DNA of 55,414 nt from UBA7803 sp049454295 (GCA_049454295.1 JBMTYG010000004.1:1-55414), one strand, 5' to 3'; counted from the first letter of the stretch, positions 33,891 through 43,320 are shown. Translations and numbers: made by a program. Notes: a model not told the origin generated them from the letters alone.

Positions 33891-35218
33891 AATCCCTGTC
33901 GACTCCGAATGAACGGCGCCACGAACATGAGCGTGAGGGAACATGCCCCGGCAAGTACGGGCAGAGTAGATGCAGCGCCCAAAATTTGTTGTACAGACCA
34001 CCCATCTGCGATCGCTGCGCCACCGATCACGGGACCGACGATGGCGCCGAGCCGTCCAAGGCCGAAGGCCCATCCAAGCCCCGTGGCACGGATTGCGGTC
34101 GGGTACATTGCAGCGGTCATCGCACCGAGCAATAAAGATGAGCCGAGCAACGTCATACCGGTGCATATCGCCACGACGATCACGAAATCCGATGATTTGG
34201 CTGCGTATCCCAAAGCCACTATGCAGACGGCTGCCGCGGGATACGACAATGCGAGGGTAGTGGTCGTCCCGCGTCGATCTGCCGCCCAGCCGAAGAGAAG
34301 ACCGCCGAGCAGACCTCCCGCACTGTACAGCGCTATGACATGCAGCGTTCTGTCGAGCGCCATCCCCGCGAAGGTAAACAGCGTGGGCAGCCATGACGAG
34401 ATCAAGAAGACGATCGCTTGGTTCGCGATGAACATCACCCAGATGACCGGCGTCACGAGAAGCAGCTCCCCCTTGAAAAGATCTCGTACGCGATTCCTTC
34501 CGACGTTAACTGCGCCCTCTGCCGGAGTCGACACCTTGAACGCTGCCGCTGCGACCGAATCCACCTTGCGCAGCACGGCCGCGATCCGCTGGGGGGACGC
34601 CCCGCTGACAAGCAGGAAGCGTATCGACTCCGGCAGCAACAGCGCGCATAGCATTGCCGCCAGCAGCGACATTGCGCCACCGGCGATGAAGACCGATTGC
34701 CAACCGTCGAACTCGAGCAACTCTGGCGCCGTAAAGCCGGCAACGACGCCTCCCATGGTCGTGCCCGCGTACATGGCTACCGTCAAGCGGTTGCGGAATC
34801 GGGCAGGCGTGAATTCGGACGCATATGCGATCGCGACCGGGATGCTGCCGCCCGCGCCGACCCCAGTCAGCAGCCGCCATGCGGAAAGCGCGGTCGGATC
34901 GGCAGCGAAGGCCGACCCTGCCATCCCAACGCCCGCGATGACCAGCATACCCACGAGCACGGCTCGCCGACCCACGCGGTCGGCAAGCCACCCTGCGCAT
35001 CCCGAACCGAACAGCACGCCGAGCAAGGCCGCTGACAAGACCACCGAGAATCCAGCCGGCGGCAACGACCATTCGGACGCCACCGCCGGTACCACGAGAC
35101 CCATCACAACCAAATCGTAGCCATCGATGACCATGACCAGAAAACCAAGCATGGCGATCATCCAATGGAACCGGCCCAATGGGGCCTGGTCCAAGATGTC
35201 AGCCACCCTGACGTCCAT
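33884..35218 (-). CDS. MFS transporter, aromatic acid:H+ symporter (AAHS) type, copy 2
   Basis: 444-residue inner-membrane carrier, same length as copy 1 and clearly paralogous: DGYDLVVMGLVVPAV in helix 1, GWLADRVGRRAVLVG after helix 2, TGVGAGGSIPVAIAYASEF in helix 4, and TAAMYPTAIRATGLGWAFGLGR near helix 11. It probably takes up an aromatic acid. The start at 35218 gives the family N terminus (VADILDQAPLGRFHW). Its 5' end appears to overlap the divergent DUF3604 gene by about 23 bases, so the two promoters must lie inside each other's coding starts, or one start is misassigned. A TTGTTGTACAG sequence occurs inside the gene at 33986, encoding VQQI. Confidence 0.88.
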   Translation of the reverse strand: MDVRVADILDQAPLGRFHWMIAMLGFLVMVIDGYDLVVMGLVVPAVASEWSLPPAGFSVVLSAALLGVLFGSGCAGWLADRVGRRAVLVGMLVIAGVGMAGSAFAADPTALSAWRLLTGVGAGGSIPVAIAYASEFTPARFRNRLTVAMYAGTTMGGVVAGFTAPELLEFDGWQSVFIAGGAMSLLAAMLCALLLPESIRFLLVSGASPQRIAAVLRKVDSVAAAAFKVSTPAEGAVNVGRNRVRDLFKGELLLVTPVIWVMFIANQAIVFLISSWLPTLFTFAGMALDRTLHVIALYSAGGLLGGLLFGWAADRRGTTTTLALSYPAAAVCIVALGYAAKSSDFVIVVAICTGMTLLGSSLLLGAMTAAMYPTAIRATGLGWAFGLGRLGAIVGPVIGGAAIADGWSVQQILGAASTLPVLAGACSLTLMFVAPFIRSRQGFQ

Positions 35219-37088
35219 AGTTGCCTCCCATGGTCATGCCGTCGTCGCAACTTTATACCCTAGCAGAACATCGCTATGGTCATGGCTGGTTTGGCTGCTG
35301 CCATGGTTTGCGATCGGGCCTCAAACCTCACACGCAGAGCCTGGGAGCAGCGAGAGACCACGCCATGCTTTCTTCGGTGATCTGCACATGCACACCGCGT
35401 TCTCGCTGGATGCATACCTGTTCGGAGTGCGGGTATTGCCGGACGACGCATACGAGTTCGCCAAGGGTAGACCGTTGCGCCATCCGAACGGGCAATCTTT
35501 GAGGATCCATCGACCCCTCGACTTCATGGCGGTCACCGACCATGCCGAGTATCTTGGCTCATTGGAACGCATGGCCGACAAGGACCATCCGATCTCGCGC
35601 CATCCGCTCGCGGAACGGGTGGGCTCCAAGGACGCATCGGTCAGACGTCAAGCCTATATCGACTTCACCAGCGCGGGTCGGGCCGGTCGTCCGGTCCAAG
35701 GCATCGCCCACCCCGACGTCTATGCAGATGCGTGGGCGAGGACCATCGCGGCCGCGAACCGCCACTACCAACCAGGAAAGTTCACGACCTTCATCGGCTT
35801 TGAATGGAGCGCAAGTCCGGGCGGACAGAATCTCCACCGGAACGTGATCTTCCGGGGCGACACTGCTCCCTTGCCATTCTCCCGCCTCAACTCCCTCCGG
35901 CCGGAGCACCTATGGGACTGGATGGATGAAACGCGGTCCAAAGGTCACGCCTTGCTGGCGATCCCGCACAATCCGAACCTCTCCGACGGGCTGATGTTCG
36001 ACCTCCGCGACAGCTTCAACCAGCCGTTATCCGCCGCCCGCGCGGAGCAGCGTCTACGCAATGAGCCTTTGGTGGAAGTGGTGCAGAACAAGGGATCTTC
36101 CGAGGCCCATCCGTCCTTGAGCCCCGAGGACCCGTTCGCGGATTTCGAGTTGGTGGAGCAGAGGGTCGGCATGAGCGCGCCGGTCCGTCAGTTCGCGGGC
36201 GGCTACGCGCGCGATGCATTGAAGAGGGGTCTGACGTTCCAGGACTCCCTCGGGGTCAACCCATTCGCGTTCGGGATGGCCGGCGCGACCGACGGACATA
36301 CCGGCATGGTGATCGATCGGGAGGATCGGTATTCCGGCGTCATCGGCGATGCAGACGGCAGTCCGGAGATGCGACTGCAGAAGAGCTGGTTCGAGATGGA
36401 TGTGCGGCGGTTCGGCGCCGCAGGGCTGACGGGGGTCTGGGCGGAGGAGAACACCCGGGAGTCGATATTCGCCGCCATGGAACGCCGCGAGGCGTGGGCT
36501 ACGAGCGGACCGCGGATCCAACTCCGGTTCTTCGGTGGCAGCGGTCTGGAAGGCATCGTACTGAGCGACCGGCGCTGGGTGTCCCGCGCCTACCGGCGGG
36601 GTGTCAGCATGGGCGGCATCCTGCCCCCTGCCGGCGGGGCGGCGCCCGTGTTCATCGTTTGGGCGAGGAAAGATCCCGATGGCGCCAATCTTGACCGCAT
36701 ACAGATCGTGAAGGGCTGGCTCGAGGACGGGCGTACGCATGAGCGCGTTTTCGACGTCGCTTGGTCCGGTGGTCGGAAGCGCGATCCTGTCACGGGACGC
36801 GTCCCGTCGGTAGGCACCACGGTCGACGTCGCCTCAGCAAGCTACCGCAACACCATCGGAGCGGCGGAACTGGCGACCGCTTGGCGCGACCCTGATTTCG
36901 ACGCGGGCCAGCACGCGTTCTATTACGCACGGGTGTTAGAGATACCGACACCCCGTTGGAGCACGTACGACGCCAGAGAACTCGGCATCGCGCCTCCCGC
37001 GGATCTGCCGCCGGCGATCCAGGAACGTGCGTTCAGTTCCCCCATCTGGCATGTCGCGCGGAGCGTCCGCGCCAACGGAGGACGATGA
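35196..37088 (+). CDS. DUF3604 exported/membrane-anchored PHP-like protein, copy 1
   Basis: About 630 residues. A hydrophobic segment near the N terminus (WSWLVWLLPWFAIG) should act as signal peptide or anchor. DUF3604 follows with histidine- and Asp-rich motifs: FFGDLHMHTAFSLDAY, FMAVTDHAEYLG, AIPHNPNLSDG and GATDGHTG. They recall metal sites of PHP-type phosphoesterases, which is inference. Other family blocks are VEVVQNKGSSEAHP, WAEENTRESIFAAMERREAW and, at the end, PAIQERAFSSPIW. No biochemical role is known to me. The only plausible ATG after the MFS gene's own start is absent, so I use ATG 35196; start uncertain. The stop overlaps the SDR start (ATGA). A paralog lies at 46767-48611. Confidence 0.82.
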   Translation: MSATLTSIVASHGHAVVATLYPSRTSLWSWLVWLLPWFAIGPQTSHAEPGSSERPRHAFFGDLHMHTAFSLDAYLFGVRVLPDDAYEFAKGRPLRHPNGQSLRIHRPLDFMAVTDHAEYLGSLERMADKDHPISRHPLAERVGSKDASVRRQAYIDFTSAGRAGRPVQGIAHPDVYADAWARTIAAANRHYQPGKFTTFIGFEWSASPGGQNLHRNVIFRGDTAPLPFSRLNSLRPEHLWDWMDETRSKGHALLAIPHNPNLSDGLMFDLRDSFNQPLSAARAEQRLRNEPLVEVVQNKGSSEAHPSLSPEDPFADFELVEQRVGMSAPVRQFAGGYARDALKRGLTFQDSLGVNPFAFGMAGATDGHTGMVIDREDRYSGVIGDADGSPEMRLQKSWFEMDVRRFGAAGLTGVWAEENTRESIFAAMERREAWATSGPRIQLRFFGGSGLEGIVLSDRRWVSRAYRRGVSMGGILPPAGGAAPVFIVWARKDPDGANLDRIQIVKGWLEDGRTHERVFDVAWSGGRKRDPVTGRVPSVGTTVDVASASYRNTIGAAELATAWRDPDFDAGQHAFYYARVLEIPTPRWSTYDARELGIAPPADLPPAIQERAFSSPIWHVARSVRANGGR

Positions 37089-37882
37089 CCATGAAGACCC
37101 ATCAAGGGAAAGTCGCGTTGGTGACGGGCGCGGCCCGCGGGATCGGCAAGGCGACCGCTTTGCGGCTGGCGTGCGAAGGCGCTCGGGTAGCGGTCAACTT
37201 CTCACGAGACCGTGCAGGCGCGGAGGAGACGGTCGCGGAGATCGCATCTGCGGGGGGGCGAGCCATCGCAGTGCAAGCGGACGTCGCGAATCGCGTCGAA
37301 GTGATGCGGATGGTCGATGTCGTCACGTCAGAGCTCGGTCCGGTCGATGTCCTTGTCAACAACTCGGGCGTCGCCTCCTATGGATCGCTGCTCGACGTGG
37401 ATGACGCAGAGATCGACCGGGTCATGGGCGTCAACCTGCGCGGCGCGCTCTACTGTGTGCAGGCGGTGGCGCCGGCAATGATCAACCGCGGCGGGGGTCG
37501 GATCATTAACGTCAGCTCGATCGCAGCGCTGGGCACGGCGGTCCCGCAGATATCGCTGTATTCGGTCAGCAAGGCGGCGTTGAACATGCTCACCAAACGA
37601 TTGGCCTTGGAGCTCGGCGAACACGGCATCAACGTCAACGCCGTCTGTCCCGGCGGCACGAACACCGCCTTGCTGGCGGCAGGCCAGTCGCTCATCTCGG
37701 CTCCTACGGCTCCCCAACAATCCGGGCCTCCACCGCGCAACAACATCCTCGCGCGTATCGCCGATCCGGGGGAGATCGCTGCGGTAATCTGCTTCCTAGC
37801 GGGCCCCGATGCCAGCTTCCTGACAGCCCAGGTGGTCACCGTCGACGGAGGAGTCCTGCGGCTGCTGACCCGGTCGGAATGA
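37085..37882 (+). CDS. Short-chain dehydrogenase/reductase, copy 1
   Basis: 265-residue NAD(P)-dependent SDR. Cofactor motif TGAARGIG near residues 14-21, NNSGV at 92-96, and catalytic Ser144/145, Tyr159 and Lys163 (NVSSIAALG, LYSVSKAAL). The C-terminal VVTVDGGV is typical of classical SDRs. It is coupled to the DUF3604 gene by an ATGA overlap at 37085, giving a two-gene plus-strand unit that pairs an exported protein with a cytoplasmic dehydrogenase. Substrate unknown; oxidation of a secondary alcohol on an aromatic side chain is a fair guess. The convergent CoA-transferase-family gene ends two bases away. Confidence 0.9.
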   Translation: MTMKTHQGKVALVTGAARGIGKATALRLACEGARVAVNFSRDRAGAEETVAEIASAGGRAIAVQADVANRVEVMRMVDVVTSELGPVDVLVNNSGVASYGSLLDVDDAEIDRVMGVNLRGALYCVQAVAPAMINRGGGRIINVSSIAALGTAVPQISLYSVSKAALNMLTKRLALELGEHGINVNAVCPGGTNTALLAAGQSLISAPTAPQQSGPPPRNNILARIADPGEIAAVICFLAGPDASFLTAQVVTVDGGVLRLLTRSE

Positions 37883-37884
37883 CA

Positions 37885-39057
37885 TCAAGCATTTGCCGAC
37901 TCGCGGATGGTGCCGCTTTCACGCATCGCTTCCAGCTCATCCATCCGGTAGCCCACCCCGAGCAGGATTGACGTCGTATCGGCGCCTGCGTCCGGCGGAC
38001 CGTGCCGGACACGCGGTGGTGTCGCGCTAAAACGAGGGGCGGGCGCGGGCTGGATGACACCGCCGATATTCACATAGGCCTCACGTTCCCTGTTGTGGGG
38101 ATGCCGAGGCACCTCATCCAATGCGAGCACCGGTGCAAAGCAGGTGTCGGTCCCTTCTAGCAGCTGCTGCCATTCGGTCCGCGTGCGGCTCAGGAAGACA
38201 TGTGTCAGACGCTCTCTCAGAATCGGCCAGTGCGCTCGATTCTGCTGATCCCTGAACCGCTCGTCGTCGATGCCGAGACGTGCCAGCAGATCGGAATAGA
38301 ACTGCGGCTCCAAGGGGCCGATGCTGACGTACCCTCCGTCACGGGTCTCGTAGGTGTCGTAGAAAGGCGAACCGCCGTCAAGCAGGTTCACGCCGCGACG
38401 GCGGACGTCCCAACGGCCTTGCGAGTGCCAACTGTGAATCATCCACATCAACAAGTATGCGCCGTCGACCATCGCGGCATCCACCACCTGCCCACGTCCG
38501 GAGACCCTTGCGTTCAGGATGCCGCAGACCACGCCGAAGGCCAGAAGCATCCCTCCCCCGCCCATATCACCGACGAGGTTCAGGGGTATGGATGGCGGTG
38601 CGCCTGCTCGTCCGGTGGAAAAAAGTGCCCCGGTTAGTGCGATGTAATTGATGTCGTGGCCTGCCGACTTCGCCAACGGTCCGCTTTGACCCCAGCCAGT
38701 GATCCGTCCGAATATCATCCGAGGGTTCCGATGCAGACACTCATCAGGACCGATGCCCAACCGCTCGCAGACGCCGGGTCGGAACCCCTCGATGACAGCG
38801 TCGGCCGTCTCGACCAGACGCAAGAACGCCTCACGACCGTCGGTCTTCTTCAGGTCGAGGACCACCGATCGCTTGCCACGGAAGCTGATGTCGCCATCCG
38901 ACAGGCTGTTCCGGACGACGTCACGCTCAACGAGCACGACCTCGGCGCCCATGTCGGCGAGCAGCATGCCGGCCATGGGTCCCGGCCCGATCCCTGCAAG
39001 TTCGATGATGCGGACCCCGGCGAGCGGACCGCACTGCGGGGCATTACCGCGGCTCAT
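37885..39057 (-). CDS. CaiB/BaiF CoA-transferase-family protein, alpha-methylacyl-CoA racemase-like
   Basis: 390-residue family III protein. The opening PLAGVRIIELAGIGPGPMAGMLLADMGAEVV is shortened here to its core, IIELAGIGPGP. GHDINYIALTGAL and LVGDMGGGGML match the His/Asp active-site segments of alpha-methylacyl-CoA racemase rather than formyl-CoA transferases. It may epimerise or transfer CoA on a branched acyl-CoA. ATG 39057 overlaps the Rieske gene stop (ATGA); the longer frame upstream is antisense to nothing meaningful and lies inside the Rieske gene. Third gene of the SDR-Rieske-CoA enzyme operon, which suggests that a CoA-activated intermediate is made beside ring or methoxyl oxidation. 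Confidence 0.85.
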   Translation of the reverse strand: MSRGNAPQCGPLAGVRIIELAGIGPGPMAGMLLADMGAEVVLVERDVVRNSLSDGDISFRGKRSVVLDLKKTDGREAFLRLVETADAVIEGFRPGVCERLGIGPDECLHRNPRMIFGRITGWGQSGPLAKSAGHDINYIALTGALFSTGRAGAPPSIPLNLVGDMGGGGMLLAFGVVCGILNARVSGRGQVVDAAMVDGAYLLMWMIHSWHSQGRWDVRRRGVNLLDGGSPFYDTYETRDGGYVSIGPLEPQFYSDLLARLGIDDERFRDQQNRAHWPILRERLTHVFLSRTRTEWQQLLEGTDTCFAPVLALDEVPRHPHNREREAYVNIGGVIQPAPAPRFSATPPRVRHGPPDAGADTTSILLGVGYRMDELEAMRESGTIRESANA

Positions 39058-40109
39058 CGACGCTCCCGCGGATCGAAGGACCCGAGCCGATCGAGCATAC
39101 GTCTCGCATAGTAGACCGCCTCGTCGTATTGGGTCACGTTCATGCGTCCTGGCGGCTGTCGCATGATATTCGCTTGCTGGGCCTCGATCATTGGTTTGTC
39201 CTCCGCCTCGAACCCATGCGAAACGATCTTGCCCCACGCGACGAGGTTCTCGTCCGACGCGAAATCGGTATGCAGCGGAGCACCCCAAAAATAGTGGGTG
39301 GTGTGATCTGTCTCAGGCGTGAACAGATGTGAACTGCCTGCGTGCATGGGCGAACTGCGTCCGCGCCGAAGATCCTCCGGGTCGTCCGGCGTGAATTGCA
39401 CCGACAGCCGGAAAGTGCACGGCGCCTCCCAGTCGACGGCCTGCACCCTGTCGACAGTGCCTTCCCATCGCGTCACACGGCGGTGGAAATCAGGAAGCGT
39501 GGAGTTGCGGTAGTGATACACATAGCGCAGCCCATGCTCATGAGGCGTAAGCGATGGCTTTACCGTCGAAGCACCGGCGGCGCCGAACGTGCTCATGTGG
39601 CACCAAGCCAAATGCGTAAGATCCATGGCGTTGTCGACCAACAGCCGGAAGTTCGCTCGGACATGGGTACGCCCCGTCAGCAAGCGCCACTGCGGGTCGA
39701 CATGCAGGGGCAGCCGCGGCACAGGGGTCGTCGCGGCTTTCTCACCGTCGCCGAACCAAGCCCAGATCAACCGGTCCTGCTCGACCGAAGGCAATGAATC
39801 CACCTTGAAGCGTCGCGGTATATCGGACTGTCCGGGGATGTCGATGCAACTGCCGTCCGCGGCGAACTTGAGTCCGTGATACAGGCATCGGACCCCATCC
39901 GACTCGACACGGCCGCATGACAAGGGCGCATGGCGATGAGCGCACCGATCACGTAACACCGCAACCTGCCCCGCGCCGGTCCTCATTACCACCAACGGTT
40001 GGCCGAGCGCAGTCCTCGATAGCATGTTGCCGGCGGAGACCTCGTCGGACCACGCGACCACATACCAAGCGGCTGGCGCGAAGGCCGAGTGGGAGGCGCG
40101 CCGTGACAT
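39054..40109 (-). CDS. Rieske non-heme iron oxygenase, vanillate O-demethylase (VanA)-like
   Basis: 351-residue oxygenase component. Rieske cluster ligands: C56-A-H58 and C75-L-Y-H78. Mononuclear iron site: N160, D163, H166 and H171 (DNAMDLTHLAWCHMSTFG). Small size, lack of a partner beta subunit and the sequence layout fit the VanA/dicamba-demethylase group, which remove O-methyl groups as formaldehyde. No reductase gene (VanB) is present in the window, so electrons must come from elsewhere. Demethylating a methoxylated aromatic would feed the protocatechuate operon. It begins 14 bases after the SDR copy 2 stop. Confidence 0.88.
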   Translation of the reverse strand: MSRRASHSAFAPAAWYVVAWSDEVSAGNMLSRTALGQPLVVMRTGAGQVAVLRDRCAHRHAPLSCGRVESDGVRCLYHGLKFAADGSCIDIPGQSDIPRRFKVDSLPSVEQDRLIWAWFGDGEKAATTPVPRLPLHVDPQWRLLTGRTHVRANFRLLVDNAMDLTHLAWCHMSTFGAAGASTVKPSLTPHEHGLRYVYHYRNSTLPDFHRRVTRWEGTVDRVQAVDWEAPCTFRLSVQFTPDDPEDLRRGRSSPMHAGSSHLFTPETDHTTHYFWGAPLHTDFASDENLVAWGKIVSHGFEAEDKPMIEAQQANIMRQPPGRMNVTQYDEAVYYARRMLDRLGSFDPRERR

Positions 40110-40123
40110 CGAGCCGGCGACCG

Positions 40124-40900
40124 TCAGGAATTCCGTCGGCCGCGCATGGGGTTGGCGGAGGACAGTCCGCCGTCTACGCTGATCTGTGTCCCCGTGATGT
40201 ACCGCGATTCATCGCACGCAAGGAACAGTATGGCGTTCGCGATATCGATCGTCTGCGCCGGCTGGCCGAGGGGTATCGCGGTCGCATTCTCGGCACGCTG
40301 GGCATCTGTCAAAGTACGGTACATCTCGGTCTCTGTCGGTCCCGGAAGAACCGCATTGCATCGGATCCCCGAGCCGTCTTTTGCGCAATGGCTCGCGACG
40401 CTCTTGGTCAGATGCGAAACCGCCGCCTTGCTCGCTCCGTACGCGTAGAGCAAGGAGGTCTCCACCAAGGCGCCGATCGAAGAGAGGTTCACGATCGCCC
40501 CGCCGCCCGCACGGCGCAGCGCCGGGATCGCATGCTTGCATCCCAGCATCGTCCCCTCGACGTTCACGGCCATCACGGCTCGCCACTCATCGATCGTCAT
40601 GGTCTCCGGGCTAAGCTGTCCCGCGACGAACGATACCCCTGCGCAGTTCACCAAGGCGTCGAGCTTGCCCCAAGCGGATTGGCAGTGACCCACGGCTGCG
40701 GCCCACCCATCCTCCGACCGGACATCCAGCGGCCAGTAACTCATCGCGCCGGGATGGCGTTCGACCAGCTGACGGGCTAAGGCCTCGCGGACATCGGCGA
40801 TGACCACCATGCCACCCTCGCTCACCATCAGTTCGGCGGTGGCCGCGCCGATGCCGGCGGCACCGCCAGTGATCAACGCAATTTTACCTTTAAACCTCAT
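40124..40900 (-). CDS. Short-chain dehydrogenase/reductase, copy 2
   Basis: 258-residue classical SDR. Cofactor-binding TGGAAGIG near residues 11-18, VNCAGVSF at 84-91, catalytic Ser140/141, Tyr154 and Lys158 (NLSSIGALVE, YAYGASKAA), and the C-terminal TGTQISVDGG. First gene of the operon with the Rieske oxygenase and the racemase-like enzyme. A dehydrogenase acting on the product or substrate of the oxygenase is likely. I could not find a good operator site in the 95 bases upstream (40901-40995), so this operon may differ in control. Confidence 0.9.
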   Translation of the reverse strand: MRFKGKIALITGGAAGIGAATAELMVSEGGMVVIADVREALARQLVERHPGAMSYWPLDVRSEDGWAAAVGHCQSAWGKLDALVNCAGVSFVAGQLSPETMTIDEWRAVMAVNVEGTMLGCKHAIPALRRAGGGAIVNLSSIGALVETSLLYAYGASKAAVSHLTKSVASHCAKDGSGIRCNAVLPGPTETEMYRTLTDAQRAENATAIPLGQPAQTIDIANAILFLACDESRYITGTQISVDGGLSSANPMRGRRNS

Positions 40901-40995
40901 CGGTCAAGAACCTCGGTACATCGCGTAGCCAGTTCGCGCGAGCGAGAGGGCCGGGCACCTTGCGGAGCGCGGCCCGAGTTTTCGGCGGATAAGGC

Positions 40996-43260
40996 TCACT
41001 CAAAGTTGTAGCGGAGCTGTATCCCTACCTGTCGAGTACGATCTAGTATCCCGAAGTGGGAGTTGCCATTCAAAGGCGTCCCAGCCGCGTACACAGCTAT
41101 GATCTCGTCGGTCAGATTGCGCCCGACAAGAGCGGCCTGCCAACGACCGTCTTGCGAGCCGATACCGATCCGGGCATCGATTTTCTCGTACGCTTTTTGG
41201 ATGGTGTCAGGATCGCCGTCAGAGTTGAGCTGCTGATCGTCTGTCAGAAAGACCTCGGTTCTAAAGAAGAGCCGGAGGGAGCTAGACAGAGCCGTCGAGT
41301 ACTCCGCCGACATCGTGGCCGCGTACTCGGGCGCGTACTGCAGTGTCTTGCCCGACAGGTCCTGCACACCGCCAACACATCCTTGCGCTGCTGTCTGAAC
41401 GGGCACCTGGTAGCACTGCGCGTTAACAAACCTGTCGTACTTTCCGTCGAGAAGCGCGACGTTAGCGGCGAGGGTCAAGTTTTCTGTCGCCAGCCAAGCG
41501 ACATCGAACTCGAGTCCCTTGGTATTAGCCTGACCCGCGTTCGTGGTGATGAAACCCTGCCCCACAGCAACGTTGAGGCTGCTGACTTGCAAGTCAGTGA
41601 AGTCCACGTCGAACACCGCCGCGTTGAACCTCACCCGGCCGCCTGCAAGCGTCGACTTCAGGCCGAGCTCATACGCATCCGCGCTCTCGGGCTTAAAGGT
41701 GAGTCGACTGAGAGGCAGATTCGCCGCGGTCGGTTGATGATCGAATCCACCGCTCTTGAAGCCCTTTTTATAACTGGCGTAGACCATCGTGTCGGCCAGC
41801 GGTCGCCACTCCAGCACAATAGACGGCTGGAACTTGCTGTCGTCGTATCTGCGGTCTGCATACGTGAAGCCGCCAGCGGTGATGGTGACATCGCGGCCGG
41901 GCACAAACGTCCCGTTGACCTGCTCAAACGAAAACGTCTTCTTATTCTCGCTGTAGCGGCCGCCGACTTTGGCCTTGATGCTTTCGCTGAGGTCCAGACC
42001 GACCTCGCCGAAGACGGCCCAGGACTCGGCGTCTTCCCGAGCGAATCTCAGGGTGGCCATGTTCATGGCCGACGGGACGGCGAGCTGCGTGTCATCGTCG
42101 TTGTTGGCGGTGTCATAGTAGGCGCCCACCAGCCACTGCACACCCTCGTCGCCCTTGGATACGAGGCGCAGCTCCTGGCTGAGTTGGTCGAAATCCTCGA
42201 CGAATTCTGCGACGCCTCGGTTGGAGATCCCGTGGTCGGGCGTGGAGAAGTGATTGTTGGTGAAGCTGTAGTAGCTTGTCGAGGACTTAAGCTCCGCGAA
42301 TGAGGCGTCCCAAGTGACCTCAACCTGACCGCCGGTCTGCTCAAGATCGTTCAGGAAGTTATCACCCGCCTGCGCACCGCTCTTGAAATAGTTGGTCGGG
42401 TACGCCACCGGATCGAAGTTCACAGCGCGGGTGGTGTTGAATACGCAGTCCTCGAACACCGGATTGATCGGCGCTGTGGACAAGCAACCGAACTGCTGGG
42501 TGGCCCGACCGTCCCACTCAAGGTTCGCATACTCCGCCTTGACGAACACCTGCACCGACTCGGAAGCGTCCCAGACAAGGCTCACACGGGCCATCTCGTC
42601 TTCTTGCTTCGGCTCGTCGTCCGCGACAAACGTGTTGCGGATCCAGCCATCATCCATCTTGCGGAACTTGGCGACGGCCCTTCCGCGGAGGCTATCCGTC
42701 AACGGGCCGGACACCGTGGCAGAGAGCTCAGTCTCGGCCGCCTCAAACTCGTACGACGCGGATACCGATGATTCAAAGCTCGGGCTGGGACGTCGGGAGT
42801 TGATATTCAGGGCGCCGGCGATGGCGTTCTTGCCGAGGTATATGGGCTGCGGACCCTTCAAGACCTCGACGGATCCGACGTCGAGGAATGCGAGACGCGT
42901 CGCGCGCGACTTGCCGTAGTAGGCGCCGTCGACATAGAACGGTGCGGAGCTTTCGATGCCAAAGTTGCCTGAGGATTGACCGATGCCGCGGATGAAAGCG
43001 TTATCGCTCATTCCGCCTTGCTGGATGTTAACGCCGGGAATAGTGTAGTCGTAGAAGCTGTCGACCCCGACCTTCTCAAGCGTCTCCCCGGTTAATACCG
43101 TCAGTGAGATAGGGACATCCTGCAGACTCTCATTGCGGGCCTGCGCAGTGACAATCACCTCCTCGAGGGCTGCGGCAGGCTCCGAAGTGGGTTGCGACCA
43201 ACCTGTTTGATACGCACCAAGTGCACAAAATAGTGCAATCAACTTTAAGATCCGAGCCAT
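40996..43260 (-). CDS. TonB-dependent outer-membrane receptor
   Basis: 754-residue receptor. A signal peptide (residues 1-22, ending GWSQ) is followed by a TonB box (LEEVIVTAQAR), a plug domain (VPISLTVLTGETLEKVGVD, VEVLKGPQPIYLGKNAIAGA) and a beta-barrel with the C-terminal QVGIQLRYNFE. Such receptors of the FecA/FyuA-like group, with no siderophore genes nearby, often import bulky nutrients. Three operator candidates sit upstream, so it is probably co-regulated with the catabolic genes and brings the island's substrate through the outer membrane. GGGGGAAAT lies just before the ATG. The terminal residue is Glu after Phe, slightly unusual for an outer-membrane barrel. Confidence 0.92.
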   Translation of the reverse strand: MARILKLIALFCALGAYQTGWSQPTSEPAAALEEVIVTAQARNESLQDVPISLTVLTGETLEKVGVDSFYDYTIPGVNIQQGGMSDNAFIRGIGQSSGNFGIESSAPFYVDGAYYGKSRATRLAFLDVGSVEVLKGPQPIYLGKNAIAGALNINSRRPSPSFESSVSASYEFEAAETELSATVSGPLTDSLRGRAVAKFRKMDDGWIRNTFVADDEPKQEDEMARVSLVWDASESVQVFVKAEYANLEWDGRATQQFGCLSTAPINPVFEDCVFNTTRAVNFDPVAYPTNYFKSGAQAGDNFLNDLEQTGGQVEVTWDASFAELKSSTSYYSFTNNHFSTPDHGISNRGVAEFVEDFDQLSQELRLVSKGDEGVQWLVGAYYDTANNDDDTQLAVPSAMNMATLRFAREDAESWAVFGEVGLDLSESIKAKVGGRYSENKKTFSFEQVNGTFVPGRDVTITAGGFTYADRRYDDSKFQPSIVLEWRPLADTMVYASYKKGFKSGGFDHQPTAANLPLSRLTFKPESADAYELGLKSTLAGGRVRFNAAVFDVDFTDLQVSSLNVAVGQGFITTNAGQANTKGLEFDVAWLATENLTLAANVALLDGKYDRFVNAQCYQVPVQTAAQGCVGGVQDLSGKTLQYAPEYAATMSAEYSTALSSSLRLFFRTEVFLTDDQQLNSDGDPDTIQKAYEKIDARIGIGSQDGRWQAALVGRNLTDEIIAVYAAGTPLNGNSHFGILDRTRQVGIQLRYNFE

Positions 43261-43284
43261 TTTATTTCCCCCGTTGCGCGAAAA

Positions 43285-43295
43285 GTGTTGTACGA
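43285..43295. promoter_or_regulatory. GntR-type operator candidate GTGTTGTACGA
   Basis: Degenerate copy with the GT-N3-AC core, 25 bases upstream of the TonB receptor start, close enough to block initiation. First of three sites in this promoter. Confidence 0.45.
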
Positions 43296-43320
43296 AGTTG
43301 TAAGACTCGCTCGATAAAAA

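Noticed and set aside
33986..33996. TTGTTGTACAG operator-like site inside MFS copy 2
   Set aside because: It lies in the coding region of a well-conserved protein (VQQI codons) far from any start, so it is most likely a chance match. I do not list it as an operator.
40905..40990. Possible terminator after the TonB receptor gene
   Set aside because: A GGGCC/GGCCC pairing is visible, but the strand that would matter has no T-run after the stem, so I do not call it.
41056..42303. 415-residue plus-strand frame opposite the TonB receptor
   Set aside because: It is the antisense shadow of a clear receptor gene, with low-complexity composition, no start context and no family resemblance.
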